This document shows positions 1 to 10,375 of a stretch of 64,000 bases of DNA, piece after piece; the first letter of the stretch is position 1, and each line of letters begins with the position of its first letter. The position numbers were made by a program, and so were the translations under genes. The notes beneath the pieces were generated by a model, which saw nothing but the letters and a program-made list of their open reading frames with translations, searched no databases and was not told where the DNA came from. The stretch spans positions 1 to 64,000 of the forward strand of contig JAHLTZ010000062.1 of the NCBI GenBank assembly GCA_025786725.1, in the 5' to 3' direction. This stretch comes from Syncephalis fuscata. Taxonomy: Eukaryota > Zoopagomycota > Zoopagomycetes > Zoopagales > Piptocephalidaceae.

Positions 1-895
1 GTGTCATCTCGACGTCGTTGGTTAGCATATTGTGCCTGTCTATCCTGAGCGTACGATATGTTGTCTTTTACCGCCTTTTGTATCGCTTCTAGTCGCTGTA
101 AAAACTCCTCAGCTGCTGGTACTGTTATATTATCGCTATCAGCTGGCATAGTCGTTGTTATTGGATGACGTCCATATACAGAGAAGAAAGGTGTAATACC
201 AGTAGTAGCGTTAGTACTATTGTTATAGGCAAATTCTAATGCAGGTAAGTATTTATCCCAATCATCTTGTTGTTGGCTAATAACATGACGTAACATTTCT
301 TCGATGGTTCTGTTGGTTCGCTCAGTCTGGCCGTCAGTCTGTGGATGATTTGCAGTTGATCTGGCTAATTTAGTACCGGTAAATTCAAATAAGGCTTCCC
401 AGAATCGGCTAGTAAATCGTGGGTCACGATCAGAGATTATGGATCGTGGAAGACCATGTAGACGATATACATGGTCGAAGTATAGTCGTGCGGTGTCAAC
501 AGCTGTGACAGTGTTGGTAGTAGGCACGAAGTGGGCTTGTTTACTAAAGCGGTCAACTACTACCATTAACGCATCTGCACCTTTTTCAGTGAGTGGTAGA
601 TGTGTAATAAAATCCATACTAACTGAGTCCCATGCATGTGCAGGTATTTCAAGTGGTTGTAATAAGCCACCTGGTCGTCGATTAGTGGCCTTATTACGTT
701 GGCAAGTATCGCAGGAAGTGACATAGCGGTGGACGGTGTTGTGTAGTGATGGCCAGTAAAAATGGCGATGAATAGCCAGGTATGTTTTATCTACACCTAG
801 ATGGCCGGCTACGATGGCATCGTGATGATCGTGTAGTATATCTTGACGTAATTGGTTATTTTTAGGTACACATAATCGATCACCGTTGAAATTAA
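1..895 (-). CDS. Integrase region of element 1 (partial)
   Basis: The frame is open on the minus strand from about 895 down to the window edge. It has an HHCC zinc-binding region (GHLGVDKT, HRHFYWP, then SCDTCQRNK) and then the DDE catalytic core. The first Asp is in WDSVSMDF, the second in SDRDPRFTS, and the Glu in the stretch NHPQTDGQTERTNRTIEE. The C-terminal part ends in a basic, Gln-rich stretch (AQDRQAQYANQRRRDD), usual for Ty3/gypsy integrases. This enzyme joins the cDNA to host DNA. It connects to the RNase H frame by a frameshift near 890. All catalytic residues are present. Confidence 0.93.
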
Positions 896-3053
896 CAATC
901 CATCAGTTAGTCGATACTTGACTAACTTGGTACGAAGAGCTGGAAGTGGCGTTGTCGTATTAAGCTGGGCGTATATTTCACCAAAGTCAACATCGTTGGC
1001 GTACAAGTTTTTAATTTGATCAATATATGTAAAACTGACAGTAGTTAAACTGGACAGTTGTAAATCAGGCCGTCTGGATAATGAATCGGCTACAATATTG
1101 TTTTTCCCGGGCTTATATTCGATCAATACGTCATATTCTTGTAATAGTTCTGACCATCTTGCTTGTCTGGTTGATAAATTCGGTTGACTCTGGAAGTACT
1201 GCAAGGTTTTTATGGTCAGTATACGCGTGAAATGACGATCCATGTAAGTAGTGGCGCCAAATCTTTAAAGCATCTATTAATGCTAATAGTTCTTGTTCAT
1301 GTACCGGATAATTGCGTTCAGCGGGCTTCATTTTGCGCGAATGATAAGCAATGGGTGCCAATGGCCATCACGATCTTGCTGCACAAGGCAGCACCTACAG
1401 CAAAGCCAGAAGCATCGGTTTCTACACGGAAGGCTGATGTACGTCGACTATTTGTAATACTGGAGCTTGGGTCATTGTCTTCTTTAGTATATCAATGATT
1501 TTTGAGCTTCAATGGTCCATAAGAAACGACGATCTTGACATAGTAGATCGGTAAGTGGTGTGGCTATAGCAGAGTAATTTTTAATAAACTTTCTATAGTA
1601 GTTGGCCAAGCCTGTAAAAGCGCGTATATCAGTGACGTTTCGTGGTGTAGGCCAATCAGAAATGGCCTTTATCTTAGCTGGATCAGCTTTTACACCATTA
1701 GCACATAGCAAATGGCCTAAATATTCAACTTCATCCTTAAATAATTCACATTTTGACCATTTGGCGTATAAGTGGTTGTCGCGAAGTATTTGTAATACTT
1801 GGCGTAGGTGTCGTTCGTGGTCTTCTGGTGTTTACTGTAGATGAGAATATCGTCCAATAGACAATAACACATTTGTCTAGTAATGGCCTAAATAGATAGT
1901 TTACCAGTGTTTGAAAACTGGATGGTGCATTACTTTGACCAAAACTAACTACTAGCCATTCAAAGTGACCATAGCGGGTGCGAAAGGCCGTCTTGGGTAT
2001 ATCCTCTTCTACTACACGTAGTTGATGATAAGCAGAGCGTAGATCTATCTTAGAAAAGACAGTTGCGCCTAACACTTGGTCGAATAAATCTTCAATCCTT
2101 GGCAATGGGTACTTGTTCTTGATAGTGATTTTATTCAGCGCTCGATAATCAACACACATGCGCATACCACCATCTTTCTTCTTGACGAAAAGAACAGGCG
2201 CACCGTAGGGCGATATACTAGGACGAATATATCCCGCGTCAAGTAATTCGGTAAGTTGTGTTTTAAGTTCTTTAAGTTCCAGAGGGGACAATCGGTATAA
2301 GGCGTTACTGGGTGGTGTTGCGCCTGGTATCAAATCGATACGATGATCTAATCCATCACGTTTTGGCGGCAATTGTTTCGGTAGTTTGTCGGGAAATACG
2401 TCAGCAAAGTCGTTGCGTAATCCAGTCAATACTGGAGTGATGGATGGGTCATTTGAGTGATTAGCAGCTTCATTTAGCGGATTATCGGCTGGTCGTACAA
2501 TGGCTAGGTGTAATTCATCTGTTCGTTTAGCATAGCGTTTAAATTGTAAGGCAGATAATGGCAATATGGTTGGTTGTCTATGTGCATTTGCTTGCCATAC
2601 AATGTGTCGATTATCATGCATAAACGTAACAGTGTTAATTAACCAATCTATCTGTGGATTATAGCGGGCTAGCCACGGTTTACCGAGTATTACGTCGTGT
2701 TCTAAAGGAACAACCAAAAACGATAAACGGTCTTTGTAACCAGTGGAAGTAAGGAGCGCACCAGCCAGTTGGCGGTCACACGTATACGAACGGCCATCTG
2801 CCACGTGTACGGTCGATGGGTATTTAACTTTATGGGTGTGTGCGCGAATATGTTTCACAAGATTTGCGGATACAAAGTTATCAGCTGCTCCACTATCTAT
2901 TAGTACCGTAACTTTTCTACCTAATAAACGAGCATTGATACGTAATAAATCGTGAGCGTGTGGATATTTTGACAATAAACTTTGTTCCTTTAAAAGTGCA
3001 TCAGTGTCATCAACAACATTAGCATGAGGAAATAATGGCGCAGAAACAAGCAA
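896..3053 (-). pseudogene. Protease-reverse transcriptase-RNase H region of element 1 (frameshifted)
   Basis: The aspartic protease is near 2880-2910 with the [10 protein letters not shown] motif. Reverse transcriptase follows with [19 protein letters not shown] and [12 protein letters not shown]. The catalytic YLDD box near 1850 is interrupted: the frame reads YWTIF where one extra T would give YLDDI. Later RT and RNase H blocks lie in other frames at 1484-1711, 1131-1361 and 809-1243 ([21 protein letters not shown], then AYTDHKNL). Each break looks like loss of one base. The protein as printed is not translatable in one frame. Confidence 0.9.
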
Positions 3054-3169
3054 TTCATCATCAGAAGTAAGCGAGAGAAGATCGGGGTGGCATCAACAGA
3101 AATAGTATTTAGTTGGCACCAGTAGGTTGTGATGCTGACACTACTGGTGCTGGACTTTTCCGTATCAAA

Positions 3170-4330
3170 GGACAAAACGCATGATGTGGCCATATTGGCG
3201 ACAGCGGAAACAGCCGCCGTTTTGTCGTAACGTTTCGCGTTCAGCATCAGTGAGTGGGGTAACCGATTAATGGTGTTAGTTCCATTGGTATAGGGCCATT
3301 TCTTGGTTGTGTGTTAATCGGAGGGCGAAACTGTTGTTGTTGCGTTGGACGAGGTGTGTTATGGCGAACGTTGTTAGTTGATGATTTGCCAATGTACTGC
3401 GTAACGAATCAAAATGAGTAGCCACTTCTATGGCTGATTGTAATGTAGACGGTGTAGCTTTTGTACTTCGTATTTAACTTCGTGATTCAGTCCATTAATA
3501 ACATAATACGTAAAGCTAACTGCCACATTTCGGAATCAGCATAGGAAAAGTGTGCCTAAATTGTTAAATTCTAACGTATAATCATTGACACTTTTGTTGG
3601 CTTGTCGTAACATGTGAAGACGACTAAAAGCGTCTTCTTCTACCGAAGTACCGGGACAGATGTGTTGGCGTAGTGCGTGAGCAAACGCACTCCAAGTGGT
3701 ATATGGATGACTATAGTCACCGTCAGAGTGAATAGTATTACTCTGCCACCAACTAGAGGCAGTGCCATCTAAATAAGTGGCGGCTACTTCGATGCGTTCA
3801 ATTTCATCAGGGATATACCTGACATATTGCCGTGCACGGTACAACCAAGTCTCTACTGAAATATCCTTATCATTGCCGTTGTATCGTGGCGGGGCAGATG
3901 GACGAGCAGTAGGAGGGGCAGTGACAGAAGTAGATGGAATAGCGGCAATAGCAGCGGCAGTATTGGCAGCGGCAGTAACAACAGCATCGGCAGTAGCAGC
4001 ATTATTTTGGGACACAATTTGCGTTACCAAACTTGAAATAAAGTCAGCGTTGGTAACGAAACTTGTGTTAGGCAATTCTGGGTTCATAATGGGTGTTATT
4101 TCTTCTTGAGTATCAGTAGTGTATTCGTTCGTGTGGCTTGTGATCGGTGGTTCGTACTGGGTATCGGTGTATTCGTTCGTGTGGCTTGTGATCGGTGGTT
4201 CGTACTGGTTATCTGGGTATCGAAAGGTTACTGGTGGATCTTGGATGAGTTCGTCGGCGAAAGATTGACGGGCTTGTTCGTGGTCGAAGTATTTCGCACC
4301 ACGTCGTTGGTTCATATCACTGTAAGTCAA
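3170..4330 (-). pseudogene. Gag of element 1 (frameshifted)
   Basis: Translation starts at the ATG ending at 4314 (MNQRRGAKYF). A 16-residue repeat follows, then an Ala-rich linker, then a retrotransposon gag domain (VETWLYRARQYV, ATYLDGTASSWWQ, LRQANKSVNDYTLEFNNLG). Near 3170-3230 a CCHC knuckle begins CFRCRQYGH, but the last Cys is read as Val because one T is missing from a T run. Gag forms the virus-like particle and the knuckle binds RNA. At least one more frame change separates the gag domain from the knuckle. Confidence 0.85.
4119..4214 (-). repeat. Two tandem 48-bp units inside gag of element 1
   Basis: Two near-identical 48-bp copies (4119-4166 and 4167-4214) encode DTQYEPPITSHTNEYT twice in the N-terminal part of Gag. 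The unit is a multiple of three, so the frame is kept. The homologous gag fragment at 7733-7908 has only one copy. Confidence 0.9.
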
Positions 4331-4352
4331 GGCAACGAGGTGGATAGGTTTA

Positions 4353-4370
4353 AACTACCCGTTGCTACCA
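4353..4370 (-). promoter_or_regulatory. Primer binding site of element 1
   Basis: On the minus strand the sequence TGGTAGCAACGGGTAGTT lies 2 nt inside the 5' LTR. The first seven bases match the complement of the CCA end of initiator Met-tRNA as used by Ty1 and Ty3. The same 18 nt occurs beside the LTR of element 2. The exact host tRNA is inferred. Confidence 0.75.
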
Positions 4371-4372
4371 TA

Positions 4373-4710
4373 TGTAACCGTAGATACAGCGAACTGTTGC
4401 GGTTACTACGAGTCACAATACAATAATGTATATAAAATAAAAATGAATATTGAAAGTGAACTAATGTCTTTATTTGTGGTCATAATCATACGCGTATTTA
4501 TATTGTTCTATTGGATATATGGAATATCTAAGTAGAACAATAAAAGAAAATAAAATAAAAATAAAAGAAAATAAAAGATAAAGATAAAACAATACGCGGT
4601 GGCGGAGTGTTAACTTCATCGTGGACCATGTGTGATGATCGGTGTGTTTAAACACCGATCATAATGTCTAAAAATGGTAATAATAAATGAGAGGGAGAAT
4701 TTTTGTTACA
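4373..4710 (-). repeat. 5' LTR of element 1 (338 bp)
   Basis: Bounded by the 6-bp inverted repeat TGTAAC ... GTTACA, the usual TG...CA type ends. It lies directly outside the primer binding site. The right end (4710) coincides with the point where the RNase H reading frame of element 2 stops, which supports the boundary. No second LTR is in the window to compare. Confidence 0.85.
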
Positions 4711-6310
4711 ATAATTCTTTTCGGCTGCCTGTAATATACGTGACATAAATGCACAGGATGTTCATTATTATCGGTTATTTGTGATAATACTGCACCAATT
4801 GCATAATCAGATGCATCTGTAGTAACGATAATGGTGCATTAACATTTGGTATAACCAATACCGGTGCTGTAACTATCGCATTACGTAGTGTGTCAAATGC
4901 TGTATTTTGATTATCTCCCCATGTGAATGGCTCATCATTCTTAGTCAATTGACTTAAATGCCGTGCAGTATCAGCATATCCACGAATAAACCGTCTATAA
5001 TAGCCAGTTAATCCGAGGAAGAGCGCAGTTCTTTCAGATTGTTTGGTATAGGCCAATTTGCAATAGCCATTACTTTATCGTGTAGTGGTCTTATACCCTC
5101 GCCACTAACAATATGTCCCAAAAATTCCACCTCATCTTTACCAAATTCACATTTGCTTAATTTGGCATATAATTTGTTTTCTCTTAGTAATTGTAACACT
5201 TGCGTAAGTGCCACTCATGTTCGGTATGATTTTTACTAAATATAAAATATCATCCAAAATACCACTACACACTTGTCTAGTAATTTATGAAATACATTAT
5301 GCATTAATCGCATAAATACTGACGGTGCATTAGTCAATCCAAATCCCATCACCGTCCACTCATAATGCCCATAGCGCGTTCTAAACGCTGTTTTGTGAAT
5401 ATCATCCTCATTTACTCTTATTTGATGATATCCACTTCTCAAATCTATTTTGAGAATACTTTCGCCCATGTAACTGATCGAATAATTCATCGATCAGTGG
5501 CAACGCATAACGATCACGAATTGTTTGTGCGTTTAACATTCTGTAATCCACACACATACGTAAATCACCTCCTTTCTTCCGCACAAATAGTACAGGTGCA
5601 CCAAATGGTGATGTACTAGGCCTAATAAGCCTTTTTCTAACAAATCATCGATCTGTTTCTTCAACTCGTCTAACTCTTTCTTTGCCAGATGGTATGTAGG
5701 CCGAAATGGTGGCTGCTGATGTGGCACCAAATTGATACGTATATCAATGTCTCTTTTTGGTGGTAAACCAGGTGGTATTCTTCTGGTCCAACATCGGCAA
5801 ATTCACCCAACAATCGCGCGTAACGGCCATTTAACGATGTATCATTTTTTTCTTTGTTTTCTTTATCATCGCTAATAAAATCATATCATTGGCTTCTGTT
5901 TGCTCGACTTCTTCTATTGACATGAATGAAGGCTGAATTTTGTCGGTAATTTCTAATTACTTTTGGGTGCTGAATTACAATTAGAATAATAACACCGGTC
6001 TTCCAATCTACTTGCGCTTCATGTTTTCTTAGCCATGGCATACCCAGCACTGCATTATAGTTGCCCAATTTCATAATAGTAAATCAATTTGTTCTTTCAG
6101 ATAATTGAAAATATAGGCACTTTATTAGCAGTACCAGATACACCGCACTCCATACCATTTCCCACTTTACATTGGCTGAATTTGCTTGTTTCGTAACATG
6201 TACTTGAGCCCTCTTGGCAAATTCAATATCCATAAAGTTGGTGGATGCACCAGAATCGATTAATACATGGGCTGGAACACCATTGATTTTGAGTGCTACT
6301 GTATTAAACC
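4711..6310 (-). pseudogene. Protease-RT-RNase H of element 2 (frameshifted, truncated)
   Basis: Protease motif (VLIDSGAS) lies near 6250-6270. RT blocks are [16 protein letters not shown] and [19 protein letters not shown]. The catalytic box near 5262 reads VVFWMIF where one extra T would give FLDDI. The connection domain (LGLTGYYRRFIRGYADTA) and the start of RNase H (TDASDYAIGAVLSQ) follow. Near 4758 a missing G shifts the frame before FMSRILQAAEKNY, where the element is cut. At least four frames are used. Confidence 0.88.
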
Positions 6311-6478
6311 GGAGCTAGCGCGACCTTGAATGAGTGTAGACTGCTCAAATCCGGGTGGTATCGGAGTATTAGCGGCAACCTGGCCGTCAGTAGTGTGCCG
6401 CACTTAATTACTGACGGTTGTCGTTTCCCTGAATTACGTTGTTGTTTGCTTGGACGTCGACATTTGTTGATTGTAAAT

Positions 6479-7247
6479 CTAGCTGTTAGATTGCTGTTGA
6501 TTGTTGTTATCGCGGTTATTGTAATTACGGTTGTTATTGCGATTACAATTTCTGGCTAGATGGCCACGTTTGTTACATGTGTAACATCTAGGCCCGTTAT
6601 TGTAATTTTTACGGTTATTGTAATTACTGCTGTTGCTATTATTAATAAAACCTAAACTATTTAAAGCTTGGACTATAGTATCTAAATCCATTGGTGTTGG
6701 GCCGTTATTAGATTTAGTTGGTGGTGGTATTAAGTGTTGTAATCCATGTTTCCTTGAGTAATAGAAGCACGTGTGGAAGCGTAAGCTTCGTTGATATTGG
6801 TGGGTTTATTATGTATCGAATCGGTTAAGTATTCCGGCGGCAATGTAAGTCGAATGCCGTAACCAATTCCATGTCAGCGGCATCTGGAATTCGACTACGC
6901 AGTGCTGTGAAATTTGTAATATGTTCTTCAATGTCTTTATCTTCTGTCCAGCGCAATCGTGTGAGTTCCAAACGCGCGATGTCCGCTGATCGATTGCCAC
7001 CAAAACGTTCTAAAATTCCGTCCCTTAGTTGTTCCCACGTGCTATATGGCGTATTACCGCCGCGTATCGATTGATACCAAACTGCCGCTGGTCCCGATAG
7101 TTGTTGGGACGCCATTATACGTTTTTGTTCGTCTGTAAATGTACCCAATTCCCATGCGTCTTCTACCATGTTACACCAATGTTCCACAGGCAAACTGGAA
7201 TCACCGGTGAACTTTTCGGTGTGTGTGAGTGGTGAGCGGGAATTCAT
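6479..7247 (-). pseudogene. Gag of element 2
   Basis: It starts at the ATG ending at 7247 (MNSRSPLTHTEKF). The retrotransposon gag domain is clear: FTGDSSLPVEHWCNMVEDAW, GPAAVWYQSIRG, TWEQLRDGILERFGG. After a frame break near 6850 there is an Asn-rich tail with one full CCHC knuckle, CYTCNKRGHLARNC, at about 6560-6590. Gag builds the particle and the knuckle binds the element RNA. Confidence 0.85.
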
Positions 7248-7363
7248 GGTGAGAATAAAATCGGTCTCAACGTGTACTATATACTGAATCGTAATTTTAA
7301 AACAGCGGTGCTTATTTTCAAACACTGATAAGCAAAAATAAAATAAAATTGAAAAGAGGACAA

Positions 7364-7532
7364 TGCGACAAACGCGATATACGGTGCGACAAACGCAAAA
7401 TAACGGTGCGACAAACGCAAAATAACGGTGCGACAAACGCAAAAATAAACGGTGCGACAAACGCAAAAATAACGGTGCGACAAACGCAAAATAACGGTGC
7501 GACAAACGCAAAAATAACGGTGCGACAAACGC
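7364..7532 (-). repeat. Eight tandem ~22-bp repeats in the leader of element 2
   Basis: The core GCGACAAACGC starts at 7365, 7386, 7408, 7430, 7454, 7477, 7499 and 7522, with periods of 21-24 bp. Between cores lies an A-rich spacer ending in ACGGT. The array lies between the primer binding site and the gag start, the place where packaging signals sit in many LTR elements. An open frame through it is a by-product of the repeat. Confidence 0.95.
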
Positions 7533-7542
7533 AAATACTAGT

Positions 7543-7560
7543 AACTACCCGTTGCTACCA
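7543..7560 (-). promoter_or_regulatory. Primer binding site of element 2
   Basis: Identical over 18 nt to the primer site of element 1 (TGGTAGCAACGGGTAGTT on the minus strand) and 1 nt inside the LTR. Likely primed by initiator Met-tRNA. Confidence 0.75.
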
Positions 7561-7561
7561 A

Positions 7562-7732
7562 TGTAACAACCGTAAAATAGGATATAATGGAATAAAGATT
7601 ATCTTTTATTAAACAGAAATTGTGTGTTATTTATAAGCTTTGCGGAGCTTTAATTTAAGGTGTTGTGGGAAAATAATTGCATAATATTTAAATTATACAA
7701 TTATTTCCCGTAACGAATATAATATCGTTACA
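7562..7732 (-). repeat. 5' LTR of element 2 (171 bp)
   Basis: Starts TGTAACAACC and ends ATCGTTACA on the plus strand, the same terminal inverted repeat as the LTR of element 1 but half its length. The right end abuts sequence homologous to element 1 gag, which sets the boundary. Confidence 0.8.
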
Positions 7733-7908
7733 GGATGTTATTTCTTTTGTGTGACAGTAGTATATTCGTTGGTGAAACTTGTGATCGGTTGTTCGTAATG
7801 GGTATTGGTGTGTTGAGAAATCACTGGTAGATCTTGGATGAGTTTGTCAGCAAAAGACCGGCGGGCTTGTTCGTGGTTAAAGTATTTAGCACCACGACGT
7901 TGATTCAT
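7733..7908 (-). pseudogene. Gag fragment of element 3, interrupted by element 2
   Basis: It starts at the ATG ending at 7908 (MNQRRGAKYFNHEQARRSFA) and is homologous to the N-terminus of element 1 Gag, with one copy of the repeat unit instead of two. One base is missing near 7745. It then stops exactly at the LTR of element 2. The remainder is expected left of the window. Confidence 0.85.
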
Positions 7909-8559
7909 ATCTGTTGTAGTAAACAGTTGGTTCAATAGGAAACAATTGGATATGAGATAAATGGATAATGATTTTGTTTTATGTAGTAAATTGTTGCTGT
8001 ATTTATAGCAATGTAAGTGTATGTAGAAAATACTCGTTTCATTGTAATGGAATGTTGTCGAATGTTTATTGATGTCATAGGACATCAAAAACATTGGGAA
8101 ATCTAGATTTCATATTTTGCTTACTATATTTAGTAATTATGATCGGGAAGATCAGGGTGACGTAATAATCCCAAATGTCATAAATGCTGAGTTGTGAATC
8201 TAAAAATAGAATTTTAACAAAAATAAAGTAGCTGATAATGCCTATTAAAAATACTAAATTATGTGCTCTTTTATAGTAAAATGAGCTAAGATTAAGAGTA
8301 TTTGTAAAGAAAAACTTGTTGTTCCTTCCTTTTAATATTGTATATGGGTATTAAGTTACTTAAAGTAAATTAGTACCCATGTTCTGTACTTATTATGTTA
8401 GTTGGGGGTACTAGCGCGTGTTAAGTAAAAGCTACACAATGTTGTACCTGACTAGATCACGTGACTAGATGCCAAATTAATTATAATTACCATATTTGGT
8501 AATAGATAATAATTCATCATGTGATCAAATTATTATTATTAGTGCCTTCGTAACAATGT
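7909..8559. other. No gene seen; leader of element 3 and AT-rich DNA
   Basis: The sequence right of the element 3 gag start does not resemble the leader of element 1, and I find no LTR pair or primer site. Nothing else is recognisable. Confidence 0.5.
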
Positions 8560-9300
8560 GATGGTGGCGTCCACGTCATTTTGAACCACAGCGATAGCAT
8601 ATGTGGGGTATAGATTTTTTGCCGTTGTTTTTGGTGCTATACCAAAGACCAATTCGAATGGCGAATAACCAATAGTGTCTTGTCTTCGACTGTTATATTG
8701 GTGGGTGATTTGCGGTAGTAATCGATACCAATGTGTCGTGGATGGTCGATCGGTGGCATATTTAGCTAATAGTTCTTTGAGTTTACGATTTGTGCGTTCA
8801 ATAGTCCATTAGTTTGAGGGTGATATGGGCTAGATTATGCGTGTGTAATGTCGTGTTTTTCTAGCAATTTTTTTACTGATCCAGTAAATTCTTTACCATG
8901 ATCTGTAAGTATTTCAGACGGAATACTGTGACGATTCAAATTTACTCTTCAATAAACTGAGCAACTCTAGCAGCTGTATTGGCTCCGATAGCTCTAGTTT
9001 TAATCCATTTGGTCAGATAATCGATAGCAACAACAATGTATCGTTTGTTGGTTGAACTACGAGGTAGTGTAATTAAATCAATACCGAACCGGTGAAATGG
9101 TGCAATAATGGGTATTGGTTTTAATGATTGTACGTGTCGTATTTGCGTCCTTAATTGGCAGTTACAACAGCCTCGAATATATGCTTGTATATCGCTGTCC
9201 ATTTATGTCCAAAAATAACGGCGTTTAATTAATTCACACGTACTATGATTGGCAAAGTGTCCTGCTTCATCATGGTGTAGTTGTAATAGTGTAACTAATA
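8560..9300 (-). pseudogene. Ty3/gypsy integrase remnant (element 4)
   Basis: Minus-strand translation gives the zinc-binding region (LHHDEAGHFANH, then RGCCNCQLRTQ), the first catalytic region (FGIDLITLPRSS, VVAIDYLTKW), a second Asp (LTDHGKEFTGS) and the Glu block (PYHPQTNG then ERTNRKLKELL). It is interrupted by stops and frame changes. It differs from the element 1 integrase, so it belongs to another lineage. No RT is found next to it. Confidence 0.88.
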
Positions 9301-9324
9301 TTGTCGCACTTTTAACACTTGGTT

Positions 9325-9363
9325 TATCGTAACAAGAAAGTTGTTATCATTTTACTTGTTACG
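9325..9363. repeat. Short imperfect palindrome
   Basis: CGTAACAAG ... CTTGTTACG forms a hairpin of about 36 nt. A related palindrome is at 60187-60223. The arms resemble the LTR ends seen here, so it may be LTR debris. Confidence 0.4.
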
Positions 9364-9539
9364 CAAACGCTACATGTTACAATTATAATCATACATTAAT
9401 TGTTTTTTGTATGGTTATAATTCTATTATTTCGTACTAATTATTAAATGTAAGCTTAGTCTAACAATCACTGCTAGACTGAGATAATCAGAAAAGACTCT
9501 AAATTCAGTAATAAAGAGAATAAATTTAAAGTAAAAAAT

Positions 9540-10375
9540 ACTTGTACCATTTTGTCGCGATCTGTCCATTCATGTCTTCTAGCATCTCGTTCAAATTGTA
9601 TTAGCCATAAAATTGGATATTCGTTCTGTACTGTTCCTTCAAATGGCAAAATGTTACTGCCTACTTTTAGCGTAATTTGATAATTTGATATTAGCGCGTG
9701 ATAATCGTATTCTTAATTATTAAATATTGCTGGTACTTATTGGCAAGTATATTCCTTTTTTTTACTGAAATGATGGCAAATTAATATGTTGATTTAGTGG
9801 TGGTTGACTATTGGCGTTTAATACACTTCTTGGGTCGGGAAGTATAAGCTGTGTGTTAGCGGTTGGTCTTAAACCGTAATCTCTATTAAAACTAGTAGTC
9901 GACTGTTTCTCTTTCCTACTTTTAATAATAAAATACAGTTGTTTATCTACTTTAATAAATAGTGATTCTTTTATCTTTTGTTCCATTCCGTCTGCTACCA
10001 TGTCCTTAATTCCATCTCTACCTAAGTCTACTGCCATTTGACCTAAAAAATGGGCTAGTGATAATACAAATCGTTTCATATCTGTCTGGTCACCTTTTCG
10101 CGCATGGATGCGATTATAGAACTCCATGCTAATATTGATTTGTCTAGGCTGCCTGTGCAGTTTATATTTTGTATGAATAATAGTATTCTGCCGCGTAGTG
10201 ATTCTAACTCTTTTGGGACGTCTTTTATGAAAGCTGAATTATATACTTCTTCGGTGTTATCGTCAGTTAGTTGACTAACAATAAGTTCAAGTGTATTTTT
10301 ATATTTTTGCATTGTCTCGTGTTTGGATGGTCCAAGCGGTGGCCTTTTTAACGCGTCTTTAGTTGGACCATCCAT
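9540..10375 (-). pseudogene. Gag-like hypothetical protein, frameshifted
   Basis: Two overlapping minus-strand frames join by one frame change near 10110: 10076-10375 (MDGPTKDALKRPPLGPSKHE) and 9762-10127 (IHARKGDQTDMKRFVLSLAH). I do not recognise this part. About 40 nt further on, 9545-9715 encodes NILPFEGTVQNEYPILWLIQ followed by FERDARRHEWTDRDKMV, which looks like the start of a retrotransposon gag domain. I infer one gag polyprotein with an unknown N-terminal domain, possibly from the same element as the integrase at 8560-9300 after an internal deletion. The link is not proven. Confidence 0.45.

Larger units (their letters stand above)
1..4710 (-). mobile_element. Ty3/gypsy LTR retrotransposon, element 1 (3' end outside window)
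   Basis: Read on the minus strand, the order is 5' LTR (4373-4710), primer binding site (4353-4370), gag, protease, reverse transcriptase, RNase H, integrase. Integrase after RNase H is the Ty3/gypsy order. The 3' LTR lies beyond the left edge. Several single-base frameshifts break gag and pol, but key motifs survive on either side of each break, so the copy is young or its breaks are assembly errors. Its 5' LTR ends abruptly inside the RNase H region of element 2, so it inserted into that element. The 5-bp target duplication cannot be checked because the other flank is outside the window. Confidence 0.93.
4711..7732 (-). mobile_element. Ty3/gypsy LTR retrotransposon, element 2 (split by element 1)
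   Basis: Minus-strand order is 5' LTR 7562-7732, primer binding site 7543-7560, repeat-rich leader, gag with CCHC knuckle, protease, reverse transcriptase, start of RNase H. It is cut at 4711 by the LTR of element 1; the rest should lie left of the window. It has a different gag from element 1 but the same primer site and LTR end sequence. It is itself inserted in the gag gene of element 3 at 7733. Confidence 0.9.

Noticed and set aside
439-726. Plus-strand 95-codon ORF
   Set aside because: It is the antisense shadow of the integrase core of element 1, which carries all catalytic residues.
7364-7532. CRISPR-like array
   Set aside because: The units are too short, spacers are not unique, and the context is a eukaryotic retrotransposon leader.
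6825-7534. Minus-strand ORFs with repeated RLSHRYF/FVAPLF
   Set aside because: They are read-through of the leader repeat array in element 2; the real gag start is at 7247.
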